The notes beneath the pieces are model-generated. The model had not been told where the DNA came from and did not search any database. It worked only from the letters and a program-made list of their open reading frames with translations. Below, one piece after another: positions 1 to 11,623 of a DNA stretch of 64,000 nucleotides; positions within the stretch are counted from its first letter, which is position 1, and each line of letters opens with the position of its first letter. The stretch covers positions 13,488,790-13,552,789 of the forward strand of contig OY744609.1 in assembly GCA_963556255.1 (NCBI GenBank). Direction: 5' to 3'. The position numbers and the translations under genes are program-made. Origin of the DNA: Allolobophora icterica. Taxonomy: Eukaryota; Annelida; Clitellata; Crassiclitellata; Lumbricidae.

Positions 1-558
1 GTCTAACAATCTGTCGATGTCAGGTCACCAGTTCTTTGCTTACTATAGTATACCTGCCCGATTGATGGCTGTAACTTTGCATGACGTTACGCAATCGTTT
101 TAATCGAAAATGGCGTCTATTCTATATGCAAACATACCGTTGAAAATACGTTGGTACTTGGCTTCAACGTTTACGGTCAATCGAATCCGTCGCTAACTCT
201 AAGTCAGTTGCTAAATAATCAAGTCAGTCAGTAATTCCTTAGCGACTGACTCCGGGGACTAGTGTCACAAGCTAATGGCGGAAATTCTGGGATTGCGATA
301 TGTATAATGTTAGAGAAGAGAAAGCTCATAGGCCTATAGCTAAGAAAGCACATAAAAAGGAAAGGCTGCTGCCGGTAAAGAAGCAAACCATGTTTTGAGA
401 AAGGTCATCTTCAGGACGTTGCCCACCCGTCTATCATGAATGACGCTGAGTCGGATTTTGAGACCGATGTTGCGATGTAGGGCTTACCCAGGAGCAGAAA
501 CTCTGTCTTGTCAACACCCGCCTTGACAGCTGCTCTGCATCTTCTGAGCTGGTACCCT
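1..558. other. Intergenic DNA, nothing recognised
   Basis: No open frame of convincing length or composition, no RNA gene and no repeat shared with the rest of the window was seen here. One TAGGCCTA octamer occurs near 329. Confidence 0.5.
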
Positions 559-772
559 GGAAATCGGACTTGGACCTCTTTTGGACTACTCTCTGGAAAC
601 CCCCTTTGATTTGGTTTGGCCTCCTGGAAATCGGACTCGGACCTCTTTTGGACTACTCTCTGGAAACCCCCTCTGATCTGACGTAGCGCTCGTGAATAGG
701 CTGGTGCCCTGCGCTTGGCCTTCGAGTGGCGCTTTAGAAGTTTGGAGATTACGATTACGATTACGATAATTA
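559..772. repeat. Dispersed repeat 'Rep-A', copy 1 (minus orientation)
   Basis: The core is a sequence of about 200 bp seen at least seven times in the window (also near 13.5, 22.4, 33.6, 36.5, 37.8 and 52-53.5 kb). Shared blocks include GCGCTTTAGAAGTTTGGAG and GGACTACTCTCTGGAAACC. The copy ends in a short (ATTACG)n run and has an internal partial duplication of its first 60-70 bp. No protein is encoded. The class (SINE or DNA-element derivative) is undetermined. Confidence 0.7.
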
Positions 773-839
773 TTAGTACTTGTCATCAGTGTTCGAACGA
801 CATCCAAGCGTTGAATATGAACTGAACGCATGGTAGAGT

Positions 840-1225
840 TACTTGCAGGTTCAAAGATAAAATAAAATGAGTATCGTCAGCGTAAAAGTGATTACCCAGA
901 GAACGCAGACGTTATAAGAAGAGAACTTAGGGAGCGATATATGATGCATAAAGAACAAAGGACCAAGGATTGAATCCTGAGGAACACCACGGCCAAAAGT
1001 GATTAGAGCAATTAGCTGTAGATATACTGCGCTTAAGTACCGTAGACTGAGAGACGTTGCAAGCCAGTTCAGAACACTAACAGAAATACCAAACCAGCGT
1101 TGAAGACGGTGTATATAATCATAAAAGAATGGAAGGATCAGCGGTATCGAAAGCAGCCGACAGATCAATAAAGTCTCAGAGACGAATATGGTGATGGGCA
1201 GAACATTAAGACATTCTAACACATG
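840..1225 (-). pseudogene. Non-LTR retrotransposon reverse transcriptase fragment
   Basis: On the minus strand, read downwards from 1225, degraded reverse transcriptase motifs appear. An AAFDT-type motif A region is followed by HRLQRWFGISVSVLNWL and then GRGVPQDSILGPLFF, which matches the GVPQGSILGPLLF block of CR1/L2/Jockey-type LINEs. Frames shift between blocks, and the FADD-type box is not intact in an open frame. The rest of the element is missing on both sides, so this is a dead internal fragment. The superfamily is inferred from motif style only. Confidence 0.75.
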
Positions 1226-1500
1226 GTGTAGACCGGGATACGATCGGTGTTCTGAGAATCAGTTCAGTCCTTGCATCAACTATATACAATGCAACTGTAT
1301 TTGATATTGTCCTCCTTCCAAAGTTCAGAAGTGCACCACACACGACCTTACGAAAGAACATCGATAGCGCTGAGCAATTGTGCGTGAAGGACTTGCTCAA
1401 GATCCTTATACACAATGACCGCCCGAGTCGAAACCTTGGAGCAAATGCTCCATCCAAGGAATAAGGGGGGAACGATCTGTTAGTGTATGTGCCATCATTA
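1226..1500 (-). repeat. tRNA-derived SINE fragment and adjacent shared segment
   Basis: The block at about 1280-1412 (TTTGATATTGTCCTCCTTCC ... TGAGCAATTGTGCGTG) is a diverged copy of the SINE at 63715-63945. The next block, about 1435-1500 (ACCTTGGAGCAAATGCTCC), is shared with 10310-10385. Neither is coding. Confidence 0.55.
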
Positions 1501-1969
1501 ACGGGGGAAGAAAGGGGAGGGGAACAGGAGGGGAGGGCAGGGAGGGGAAGTTGCTCCAATGACTTGGGGGATAGACGCCCTTGCATTTTACCGTGGTTCT
1601 CTAATAATTTGGTGATGTCAGGAGTTTAAGGAGTTTAAGCTTTCTAATTGCATTTTCGAATTTTCTCAGTTTGCAAATAGTATAAATACCGATAAAATAT
1701 TAAACTCCACTCATCAAAGTCTAACCCCTCCCACCCAGTCTTTTTTCTACAATTCTCACACTGCAATTGATGAACGAGATATGTGGATGTCACAGACAGC
1801 AAGACAGAACGAGAAACGGACGGGTAGACAGAGGTTGACAGGAGTTGACAGGCAGGCACGGTAATTAATGCACGCGCAGAAAGAAAGATCAGTGGGAGAG
1901 AATCAGGTTAAGATAGATGTAGGTCACATAAAGTCTGCGTGAATGTATGTGCTAATGAGAGAGAAGTGA
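1501..1969. other. Intergenic, with a G-rich tract and a MITE end
   Basis: A GGGGA-rich tract lies at about 1501-1560. The segment at about 1690-1762 (TCAAAGTCTAACCCCTCCC ... TCTCACACTG) matches the right end of the MITE at 29075-29218. No left end is present, so it is a solo terminus. Confidence 0.45.
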
Positions 1970-2040
1970 GTGTTTGTGAGTGAGAGAGAGAGAGAGTGAG
2001 TGAGTGAGAGAAAGAAAGAGACAGACAGACAGACAGACTG
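1970..2040. repeat. (GAGT)n/(GACA)n microsatellite
   Basis: Imperfect GAGT, GA and GACA repeats are directly visible. Confidence 0.9.
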
Positions 2041-2396
2041 TACTTGTTACAGAACACTCCTATTTCTGTATCCAAGTAATTATAAGCAACACCCAAATTG
2101 GCTTAATCTTCTTCGCGAGGTGTCTGCTAACAATAGCAACGCATCCGGCAGTTCGTTGCCAATAAGTCTTACTTGCTTTTATGCGATCACGATGTCATCA
2201 GCTTCCTAATTTGCGGATGACTCTCTACCGGTTCATTCGATATTTAACTGTACAGAGCAGTAGCCTATGTTGTCCTATTTAAGAGATGGTTCCACGGCTG
2301 GGGCAACCTGGCCATGACCCCATTTGGTTCTTGGCACACCATCGAGTTCGCCCATAAACTGGTTATGGTGACGGTTCCTTGCTTATTTGTTAAATA

Positions 2397-2592
2397 CAGG
2401 GGCGTTACTTTGGTCTAAAAAGTGGGGGGGTGGGTACCAACTTCTTCCATACACGAAGCAAGGCGGATACGGCGATCTCTGGGAAGGCACAAAAATAAAA
2501 TATTGATTGGCGTCGTTCAAAAAGTGGGGGTACGGTACCCCCAGTCCAAAAAGTGGGGGTACGCTCTCCCCCTCCCACAAATTACGCCTATG
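2397..2592. mobile_element. hAT-type MITE ('GGGGCGTWAC' family), copy 1
   Basis: The element starts CAGGGGCGTTACTTTGGTC and ends ACAAATTACGCCTATG. It is flanked by a perfect 8-bp TSD, GTTAAATA (2389-2396 and 2593-2600). Related copies are at 12947, 35969 and 50186. No ORF is present, so it is non-autonomous. The 8-bp TSD points to the hAT superfamily. Confidence 0.85.
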
Positions 2593-2600
2593 GTTAAATA

Positions 2601-2819
2601 CATATGTACACGCTTTCTTTAGCAACCATATGGCCTTGACCCTGCTCATTTTTTAATGAGCTCATCGGGTGAGATCCTTCACCATAATATCAGCCCGTTT
2701 GAATCGGTGCAACGCCAGTAAAGGTCCCCTTGTACGGACCGTGATAACCGGAGATTCAAATCCCTTAACTATAGCCTCGATCGGTATGTGAACTTAGGTG
2801 CTGATGTCACATATATTAC
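2601..2819. other. Intergenic, nothing recognised
   Basis: A short ATCGGGTGAGATCCTTCACC motif at about 2668 is the same unit that forms a tandem array near 46.2 kb. Confidence 0.4.
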
Positions 2820-3330
<511 letters not shown>

Positions 3331-3689
3331 ATATAGGCACATAGAAAAATATATACCCGCTTTCTTATAGCTTCAATTAAGGCTTATCCTTCTGATGAAT
3401 AGGACCGGATGTTATGGTAGGCTGTAGGTTGTGTCTGTACAGCGCCCTTGTAGCGGCATGGTCGTGTTACGACGCCATAGAAATTTTCCGTGTTATTGTT
3501 ACTATTATTACTATACCCTATCAGCGTAGTAATAAAGAAGTTCGCGGAATAGTGGAACTTTCCACTAACAACAATCAATCCGCCTTCTACGCAGTCAAAT
3601 CGACAATCCGTCATCCATCCAGGTGGTAAAGAAACTTCTGAAAGGAGGAAAGCGGAATATGTAGGCCTACGTATATTGCTCTCCTGCAC

Positions 3690-4075
3690 AGCATGCGGCC
3701 TATCTCAATAAGGCATCGATCGCTCACGACAACCTGAGCCCAGCACAACTTCTGATAACTCGCGTGGGCTGAGGTTAAAGTTGCCAGTCTCCACAGACGC
3801 TTTGCGGATGACGCTTGTCGAAGCCAGACAACAGCTTCAAGTCCGACAAAATCGACAGAATTTGTATTATGACAAACGTTTGCCACTCCTCACGCTTCTG
3901 GAGACGTTGGTGGAGTTCTTCGTTAGAACGAATGAGGCGTGGTTGACTGAAAGCTTTAGACACCTCGTGTGATAATCGTTCAGATATCATATCCTACCGG
4001 TGAAGACTCGGCCGATCACCGACGATCCTGTTGATCCTCCCTCGTCAACTTCTACCCGGTCAGCTGAATTGGTTA
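3690..4075 (+). pseudogene. Ty3/gypsy-type integrase C-terminal remnant
   Basis: The plus-strand reading around 3690-3770 contains an SPAQLL-like segment. This is followed at about 3784-3880 by VSTDALRMTLVEARQQLQ and a QNLYYDKR segment. These are characteristic of the region after the integrase core in animal Ty3-like LTR retrotransposons, where the 'PVSTDALRPTLVE' stretch is common. In-frame stops and frame changes break it, and no LTR was found nearby. It is an inactive fragment of a few hundred bases. Confidence 0.65.
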
Positions 4076-4149
4076 GAGCGTAGGCTACATCGGATGCACC
4101 TTTGTGCTTGTTAGCATACTCATAGTGGCTTTTTTGGTATACTTATATC

Positions 4150-6090
4150 CAGTGATGGGCAATAGTTAACTAAAAAGTTGCTAACTTTTAGTTAAACTTA
4201 CATTTTTTAGTTAAGGATGAAGTTTTACTAGAAAAAATAGTTTAGCTAAAACCAAAGTTTAACTAATATTTTTTAGTTGCTAATTAAAATGTTTAACTAA
4301 CAAAATCAGCAACTGCGCAACTATTTTCTGCAATGAACGCTGTGAACAACTCAACGCGATGCTTACTTACTTATTAACACTGTTGTTGCCTCTGCATAGA
4401 ATACAGTATGTAGTAAGGCGCAGTGTAAATAACGACATTGGTCTTTGTCTTTATTATTCTTTATATTATGAGTTGACGGTAGCAAAGATTTGAAATAAAG
4501 GCTACAGCAGTAGGCCTACAAATGAATAGTTTATTAGTCAGTATACTTGCTTCACTGAGGTAAAACTGAAGGAAGACAAAAGCAAGTGTAGGGTAGAGTG
4601 TTATAAGACGCCCACCCTCTGATATCTGGCAATCCAAATAAATTATAGCTTACTCACTTAGTTTAGCATTGAGTTGCCATTTAGTGAGTGTTTCTGAAGT
4701 AATCACATGGTCTTGGTCGTTTACGGTTTTGTAGTAATAAATTTTAAAAGTTTCCACTGTCGTTAACACTGTCGTGTTATAAGAAACATATCAAAGTTTT
4801 GGTTGATCACAGCATCAAGATATGAACTTTTTATTATGTGCTTAGTGTCAACACTAATAAGGGCCTAAAATTTATATATCTGGTTGTGAATTTGGTGGGC
4901 GATATACGGTTAATTTTCTATTGCTTGTTATGTATAACACCCTAATTTGGTGTAAGAATTGGGTAAGATGCCCCCGGGGGCGTCTTACCGCAAACAGGGC
5001 TCGTAATGCATTAATGTAGGCAAGTTTTTTACCTCATGAGGCACAACTGATAAACTAAGGCTTAGATTTAACATGGATACCAATAAGAAATGTATTATAA
5101 ATAATACCTGATGTTGCATTTAGGTCCATAGCGAAAAGCTCAAAGGGCTACTGTGTTAACATCAATTACTCATAAAACATCTTGACTAGGCCTACTAATC
5201 AATCATGAACTAATACTTGTTAACAGATAAATACGTACAAGATAATTAGGCCTATTATAACTAATTGTCGTTTCAAATGGGTAATATTCCATGCCATGGG
5301 GTAGGCCTAAGACGCCCCCGGGGCAACTTAACCAACTTAAAGATGCTTAATACTTAATCAACTTAAAGGTGCCCCCTTGATAAAATTTTTAAAAATTAAA
5401 ATATCTGAATATATTGTTCGATTTGGCAGCTGACACTTCGGCCATGTGTAGCACTTTGGTTTGCAGTTCTATTGATGTGCTGGATATAAATTTCTTATAA
5501 TCCAGTTTCATGAAAAACGAAAATTTTCTTAGAACATACTATACCCTATAAGAACTTCAGTGCAAAATCTCGATTTGTGTGAATAAAAGGATCTCTGGAA
5601 ATATTACGTCTACAACCAACTGTTTGAACCACATCAAGGTCTGACGAAACATTTGATCACCATCTTTTCTTACGATCCAGATACAAATTTGACAATGGTG
5701 TTGCTGATCATTATTGTCATGAGTAACTGGTTTTATTTCTCAACTCAAGTGAACTGCATTGCATGATGCAAGATCGTTTGCATTAGCACCTGTCTTAATT
5801 ATTTTCTGGTAGAACTGCAGTAGGATATTACACAGTACACATTGCATAGTTTGAAAATGAAATTGTCATTGACGTTCGGCATTATTAGGCCTACATGTTC
5901 CCTTAAACTCTGTTATTGTGAAAATGTTTGTCATATAAAGTTGGAAAAGTTGTTAAAAGTTTAACTAACTAATTTTAGTTTAGTTAACTTATTTCCAAAA
6001 TCAGTTGCCAACTTTAGTTAGACAATTTTATTTTAGTTGAAAAATAGTTTAAATTTAATTTTTTTTAAATTAGTTTAGTGCCCATCACTG
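4150..6090. mobile_element. hAT-like element, CAGTGATGGGCA family, copy 1
   Basis: Both ends carry the CAGTGATGGGCA terminal inverted repeat and long, low-complexity AGTTAAACT-rich subterminal inverted repeats. The same ends occur at 6666-9562 and 14051-14613. Here the flanking 8-mers (CTTATATC and CTGCTAGT) do not match. Either this copy recombined or its ends come from two insertions. No intact transposase is visible. The interior has several CCCCCGGGG-rich repeats (4975 and 5310). Confidence 0.7.
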
Positions 6091-6982
6091 CTGCTAGTTT
6101 TAGTTTTGTTTTAGTTTTAGCTGCTATAATTATGTTGGGGCCTATTTGTTTCGTGCAAGTTCATAGAACTTTGCAAGTTAAATTATAGCTTCTCAGTCGG
6201 AATTTGTTTCAGCAGCTTTAGAGGAGATCTGTATTACTGTATAGGCCTATACGCCCCTATGTATAGTCTATAGTTCGAAGATATATTTAGGCCACAACCA
6301 TAATAAATTGTGTTTTAATTAACATTAGTAAATTATTCCATTGTTATACTATGGTTATATTTTTTGGGAATTTTGTAATGACGTAGAACGTCTTACAAAT
6401 GGAAAGTCAGTAACGAGTATAAAACTAGTAGGCCTACTATTGCCAAATTTTTGGCCACTGGAAGGGACGCCATTTTCGGTTCATCCTGGTCAGTGTGCGA
6501 CCGTACGTACGGAACGTAGGCCTACGTTAATTTTTTTCTATAGGCCCTAGCGTACGTACGGTACGCGTACGTTATTATGCTGTAGCCTACGTTGGCATAC
6601 GTTGACATCAGTTCATGACGAAATTAAAATACATAACGTTATGCACAACAAAAGCCAATAATAGTCAGTGATGGGCAGCTATTTTTTAGTTAAACTAAAA
6701 CTATTTTCCAACTAAAAAAATAGTTTAACTAAAGTTGGCAACTGATTTTGGAAATTAGTTAACTAAATAAAATAAAAAGTAGTTAAACTTTTTCCAACTT
6801 TTTTTCCAATTGTTTACGACAAACATTTTCACAATAACAGAGTGAACTGTAAGAATGCAGAGCGTCAATGACAGTTTCACCTTCAAACTATGCAATGTGT
6901 AGGCCTACTGTTCTAGCATACAGTTATAGGCGTACTGTAAGTAGTGTATGAATTTGAAAACACAGGCGGTTAATGTTAAAAC

Positions 6983-7248
6983 CAGTGCTTTTTTCAGCCG
7001 GAACGCGCCGGAACGGCGTTCCGGCATCTTTTTTCAGGTACTAAAAAATAGTTTATTTTTAAAATAATAAAATCAAAATAATTTACTTATTTTAATTTAA
7101 TTTCAGTGTTTTGAACTGTTTTCGGTGTTTATTTAGACCACTCCCAATCCCCAACCCAGTTTTTCTCGGGATTTTAGCCCGCCCATAATTATTCCCTTCC
7201 AAGACCTATTGTTCCATTCCGGAACCTTTTTTCCAGAAAAAAGCACTG
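6983..7248. mobile_element. hAT-type MITE, CAGTGCTTTTTTC family, copy 1
   Basis: The ends are CAGTGCTTTTTTCAGCCGG and CCAGAAAAAAGCACTG. The flanks GTTAAAAC and GCTGAAAC match at 6 of 8 positions, which fits a decayed TSD. The second copy is at 23465-23721. Confidence 0.75.
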
Positions 7249-7690
7249 GCTGAAACCACGAAGTGTTAATCAATAAGTTTCACGTTGAGTTGTTGACAGT
7301 GTTCAATGTTCATTGTGGAAAGTAGTTGCGCATTGCTGTTTTTTTAGTTAAACTTTTTAATTAGCAACTAATTTTTTTTAGTTAAACCAGTGGCGTCACT
7401 AGGGGGGGTGCGGGCCGCACCGGGTGACACCCTCAGAGGAGGGTGACACCAAAATGACAAAATGACTGTCTAAAAAATTTCGTGTAGAGTTTCAGCAGAG
7501 ATTTATTTATTTTTATTAAAAATAACAGATAACAACAAAAACATTTGTCGTAAGCCCAGCTTACATGTACTGTATCAGGATCAATTTACCTAAAGCTGAA
7601 ACTCTGTGCTAATTTACTTCTTAAACCTTCTGATGCTCTACGGGCAGTGCCGTTAATTATTACCCAATTTCAGTAACGATCTTACACAGT

Positions 7691-8463
7691 ATGGTACCTG
7701 CAGACAAAGGGCTTAACTCTCGACAAGGTTGTGAAAAAGCTAGAGGCACTGAGACATTTTCTAAACGAAGAGTGCAGTCACCTAGTGCAGCATTCACTTT
7801 TAAAATCAGAAGAATATGGAATTACTGTATAGAAAGAAACGTTCGGTTAAAGAAAAGGATGGCAGGGGAGCAAGCAAGCGATGCTGGACTCTGCAAGAAG
7901 AAAATAAGAGGGCTATGCTTGAGTGCACTGATCGCTTTCATTCTGAAATCCAGATCAGATCAAGAGCCACAAAGAAGCAGCAGCCACGTTTGAGGCTGTT
8001 CAAGTGAATAGTCTGATATCTGCCACTGAAGAAAGTTAAAGGTGTCCATTCCAAAATTGACCACTTTCTATTTTTGATGAAGTGTCCGAGAGTGCACTTT
8101 TAATGAAAATAACAAGGCTGAGAAGGCAGGCATCTGAAAGCAGCAGAAAATTAACCTGGAAGAAGCCAAAGATTGGACAATATTGGACGTTTTGACATTC
8201 ATAGCTGAATGGGACTTCATAGAATCTCTCCCAACCCTTTCAGTCTTTCACTAAGCGTAAAATTATTTCTGACGATCTATGTCTTCATGTGAGAGAAGCT
8301 TTTCAAAGCTGAACCATAAAGAACTATACGATCTATCATGGGACAGTCAGGGCTTTCAGATCTTGCGATTTTACCAATTGAAAGTGAGTCGGCGAAAGGC
8401 ATTGATTTCGATGAAGTGATTCACGAGTTCGCATCTTTGAAAGCCAGAAAAGGAAAGTTCTGA
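7691..8463 (+). pseudogene. hAT transposase remnant
   Basis: The segment at 7691-8007 gives fragments such as ERNVRLKKRMAGEQASDAGL. These resemble the internal region of ZMYM1-like or TTF-type-zinc-finger hAT transposases. The segment at 8287-8463 gives CERSFSKL and then, in another frame, the pieces GIDFDEVIHEFASLKARK followed by a stop. That is the usual end of the hAT C-terminal dimerisation domain. Several frameshifts and stops separate the pieces, and most of the RNase-H-like catalytic core is absent. It is non-functional, and the family call rests on the C-terminal block. Confidence 0.75.
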
Positions 8464-8625
8464 TTTAGTCGAGATGTTCACCAACTGCTGAAATGCTTAC
8501 GTATAGTTCTGTTTTGTTTTTATTATTCCATTTATGAGTATATTTCCATACATTTATATTTTTAATTGCTAACCTGATTTTACCTGATTTTAATTGATAT
8601 TACTACTATATTGCAATGTTTCAAG

Positions 8626-9010
8626 CATGGGCGGCGATCTAGGGGGTCGAGGGGGACATGACCCCACCATTAAGAGTGGGGGGACACGCCATACATTTGT
8701 CCCCCCAAATTTTGAATAAACACCAAAAAAGGGCAAGAAATGTAATTGCGCGTGAGGGTTTTCACTCCCTTTTTGACCAGACGAGGTAAAAAGCTCAATT
8801 TTTAAAGGAGAAGTGTCCCCCGAAAATGACTAAAAAAACTTTTTGGGGAGATGAATCCGTAGAAAAGTCTTAAAGTTTTTTCGTTTTGTGGATGAAATCC
8901 TGAAAAGTAAAAAAATTTGGGGGGACATGAATCCCTAAAAAAGGGTCATCGACCAGACCATGGCCGACTTTGCCTCCCCCCCCACCTCTCAGACAAGATC
9001 GCCGCCACTG
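8626..9010. mobile_element. hAT-type MITE, GCGGCGATC family, copy 1 (nested level 4)
   Basis: It starts CATGGGCGGCGATC and ends GATCGCCGCCACTG, with a perfect 8-bp TSD GTTTCAAG (8618-8625 and 9011-9018). Runs of C and G and short GACATGAATCCC-type internal blocks are shared with the copy at 51993-52516. The other copies are at 10131 and 32975. Confidence 0.9.
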
Positions 9011-9902
9011 GTTTCAAGAAATAATCAGCCATATTTCGAATTATTTTTTCTCATTAGGCCTATATAGAATTTTACAATTGACATTACTGTAGTTATTATA
9101 TAATTTTCTGTATTCTTTTAACATTATTTTATAACGAGGCCTGTATAAGCTGTAGGTCTAATTTGATTTTTAATGATGCAACAGCTGATCTGATGGTAAA
9201 TGATTCAAATATAAAATAAAATAAAAATATGCATAAATTTTGTAATTTTAATTCTGCTAGTTGTTTATGTCACAACTATTACCATTACATTCAGTGATAT
9301 AAGCTTACAGGAATTACGATTTACGAGTAACATTAGTACAAAAACATTACTAAGGATACTGTATGGTCTGGTAAGGGATTAAGGGATGAGGGCCATGGTG
9401 TGACACCATGACTTACCGCACCGGGTGACACCACCCCTAGTGACGCCACTGAGTTAAACTATGGTTTTAACTAAACTTTTTTAGTTAAACTTCATCCTTA
9501 ACTAAAATTTTTTAGTTAAACTAAAAGTTAGCAACTTTTTAGTTAACTATTACCCACCACTGATAATAGTTGATAATTGACGGTCGTAACCAATGTTATC
9601 CATTACATCAGTCTGCTGTAGATTTTCAATGATCTCTACTTTTAAACTTTTAAAATAAGTGCTAATATTCTATCTGTATAATATGAAGAAAATTAAGGTT
9701 TTACGGCACACTTTATACGATGGTCAGTGCCACTGCATGGTCATAATTGATAATACTAAATTTCGGTATCGTTCGTAAATAATTAGGCCTGCGTACGGGG
9801 AGACTAATACTGTAGAGTTAAACTGATAATTTTTTACGTACGGTACGCGTACGTTATTCCGGCAAGTAACGTACGGTACTACGGTCGCACTTTGGTCCTG
9901 GT

Positions 9903-10130
9903 ATCGGGATTGAGTGACGTCTATGGTTGAGTGCAGAAGCTTCCATGAGTCACTAGAAGCGCGGGAAAACTGGCTTAGCAGTTGTAGTTGAGTTCCCGCC
10001 GAAAGTTGGCGTGGGCGTCTGGAACCCGCCTTTTCTACGACTGGCGGGGAAAGGAGGTCTTTATAAGTGGGTGGTTGGCCATTTGCGCTCAGTTGCTCAG
10101 TGGCTTTTGCGAAACAGGCAGGGCGTCTAC
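9903..10130. other. Intergenic, nothing recognised
   Basis: GC-richer sequence without a supported gene. The minus-strand open frame across it runs through transposon ends and is not credible. Confidence 0.4.
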
Positions 10131-10299
10131 CAGTGGCGGCGATCTTGTTTGACAGGTGGGGGGACATTTTGGAACATAGAGTTTTGAACTGATCTGGTGA
10201 AAAAAGAGGTCAAAAAATTTTCGATGCATGGCGTGTCCCCCCCACTCTTAAAGGTGGGGGGTCTTGTCCCCCTCGACCCCCCCGGGATCGCCGCCCATG
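10131..10299. mobile_element. hAT-type MITE, GCGGCGATC family, copy 2
   Basis: It starts CAGTGGCGGCGATCTTG and ends GGGATCGCCGCCCATG, with a perfect 8-bp TSD GCGTCTAC (10123-10130 and 10300-10307). It is inverted relative to copy 1. Confidence 0.9.
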
Positions 10300-10309
10300 G
10301 CGTCTACAC

Positions 10310-10390
10310 CATGGAAACCTTGGAGCAAATTCTCCTTCCAAGAAACGGGGGAGATCTGTCAGTGTGTGTGCCATCAATAACTTGCTTCAT
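10310..10390. repeat. Segment shared with 1435-1500
   Basis: CCTTGGAGCAAATTCTCC and CTGTCAGTGTGTGTGCCATC match the segment near 1435-1500. The family is unidentified. Confidence 0.5.
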
Positions 10391-10780
10391 TCTATGATTC
10401 TTCTTTGAATAATATTTGTTCCTCCTTCTGTCCGTCAATATTGCTTAGGCCTACAGCATACTTAGCCTACTTTAAGAGTACCAAAACAACAACTGCCAAA
10501 GTTATGACTTCAATCTCGATGCGTAATTTGTTGATGTTATCGTTCCTGCAGTTATTAAAACCAATAAACGCTGTTTTTGTCAAACAAAATAATAACATAA
10601 TAACATTTTCGGCTACCATGGACTACTATGCCCTCACTGCCAGTGAATTAAGATTTGATTGTTTCTTCCAAGTAACTGTGTTGGTTTGTGAAGTTATTGC
10701 ACTCAAACACTGTAAACAAAAATTCTATGAATGAATGTTTTTTCAATTGACTGCTTTGGAATGTGCAATCCAGTGACCAG
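10391..10780. other. Intergenic, nothing recognised
   Basis: The 109-codon open frame at 10405-10734 has no recognisable domain and no coding-like composition. I do not call it a gene. Confidence 0.4.
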
Positions 10781-11080
10781 AGGAAGGGAAGGGAAGGGAA
10801 GGGAAGGGAAGGGAAGGGAAGGGAAGGGAAGGGAAGGGAAGGGAAGGGAAGGGAAGGGAAGGGAAGGGAGGGGAGGGGAGGGGAGGGGAGGGGAAGGGAG
10901 GGCAGGGCAGGGCAGGGCAGGGGAGGGGAATATACCCCATGATCGATCGAGTCGAACTGCTACGATCGACTTGGCTCGGCCGACGATCGACTCGATCGAC
11001 TTTGTCGACTAGTCGACCTCTCGTCGACTCGATCGACTTGGCAAATAAACGATCGACTTGGTCGACTTTGTCGACTTGGA
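10781..11080. repeat. (GGGAA)n pentanucleotide tract and GTCGAC/CGATCGACT minisatellite
   Basis: About 20 GGGAA units (10781-10880) grade into GGGAG and GGGCA. They are followed at 10940-11078 by irregular repeats of CGATCGACT and GTCGAC. Confidence 0.9.
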
Positions 11081-11623
11081 CTGTATCTCTTGGCCAGAGG
11101 CACGGTAGTCATGGCGCTAAAGGTGCCAATGCTCACACAAGTTTTGGCTTTGTAGCGCCGAGGCACTAGCATGCTCACACAACGTTTGGCTGGCGCTTTG
11201 TATTTGATGCTTGCTAAAGTAGTTATTGACTTATTGTGCTATAGACGCGTTTCATTTCATGAATATGTAGGCCAAATATAATAAACTTTTCCACTGATTG
11301 TAAAAAAATTACAAAATATTCTTATTGGTTATATTGGATATAATGTATAATTCTATCCATCTTAGGTTTGTAGCCTACTTGGCTGAGGTTAGCTGACGCA
11401 ACTTTTAAAGTAAACACTTTCCGAGTTGATGTTCATTTTGGTTGGGCACACAAGGATCAAGAAATAGAACACGTTTCTGGGAACCATATCGTACATGCAT
11501 GCTTACATGCATAATAGGCTACACATAGATCCATACATACTTACACATAATTATATACATCATTGTAAGAAGCATAATTAAGCGCAGAAATAAGAACTTG
11601 TACTGGTTCACTTGTTTTATAAC
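11081..11623. other. Intergenic, nothing recognised
   Basis: A short near-duplicate pair (ATGCTCACACAAGTTTTGGC and ATGCTCACACAACGTTTGGC, 11130-11195) is the only structure seen. Confidence 0.4.

Larger units (their letters stand above)
7388..9451. mobile_element. hAT element with decayed transposase (nested level 3)
   Basis: The terminal inverted repeats are CAGTGGCGTCACTAGGG and CCCCTAGTGACGCCACTG. They are flanked by a perfect 8-bp TSD AGTTAAAC (7380-7387 and 9452-9459) created inside the arm of the 6666-9562 element. Both ends repeat GCACCGGGTGACACC just inside the termini. A broken transposase lies within, and the MITE at 8626-9010 is inserted downstream of it. Confidence 0.9.
6666..9562. 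mobile_element. hAT-type element, CAGTGATGGGCA family, copy 2 (nested level 2)
   Basis: It starts CAGTGATGGGCAGC and ends TTACCCACCACTG, with a perfect 8-bp TSD ATAATAGT (6658-6665 and 9563-9570). It contains the MITE at 6983-7248 and the larger element at 7388-9451, both later insertions. The AGTTAAAC-rich subterminal arms match those at 14051-14613. Confidence 0.85.
6491..9894. mobile_element. Outermost hAT-type element of a four-level nest
   Basis: The left end is CAGTGTGCGACCGTACG and the right end is CGGTCGCACTTTG. The near-perfect 8-bp TSD is ATCCTGGT (6483-6490) and GTCCTGGT (9895-9902), 7 of 8 matching. Without later insertions the element would be about 0.5 kb (6491-6665 plus about 9571-9894). 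It has subterminal palindromes rich in CGTACG. No ORF of its own was seen. Confidence 0.7.

Noticed and set aside
10405..10734. 109-codon frame as a gene
   Set aside because: AT-rich, with no domains, splice context or conservation evidence.
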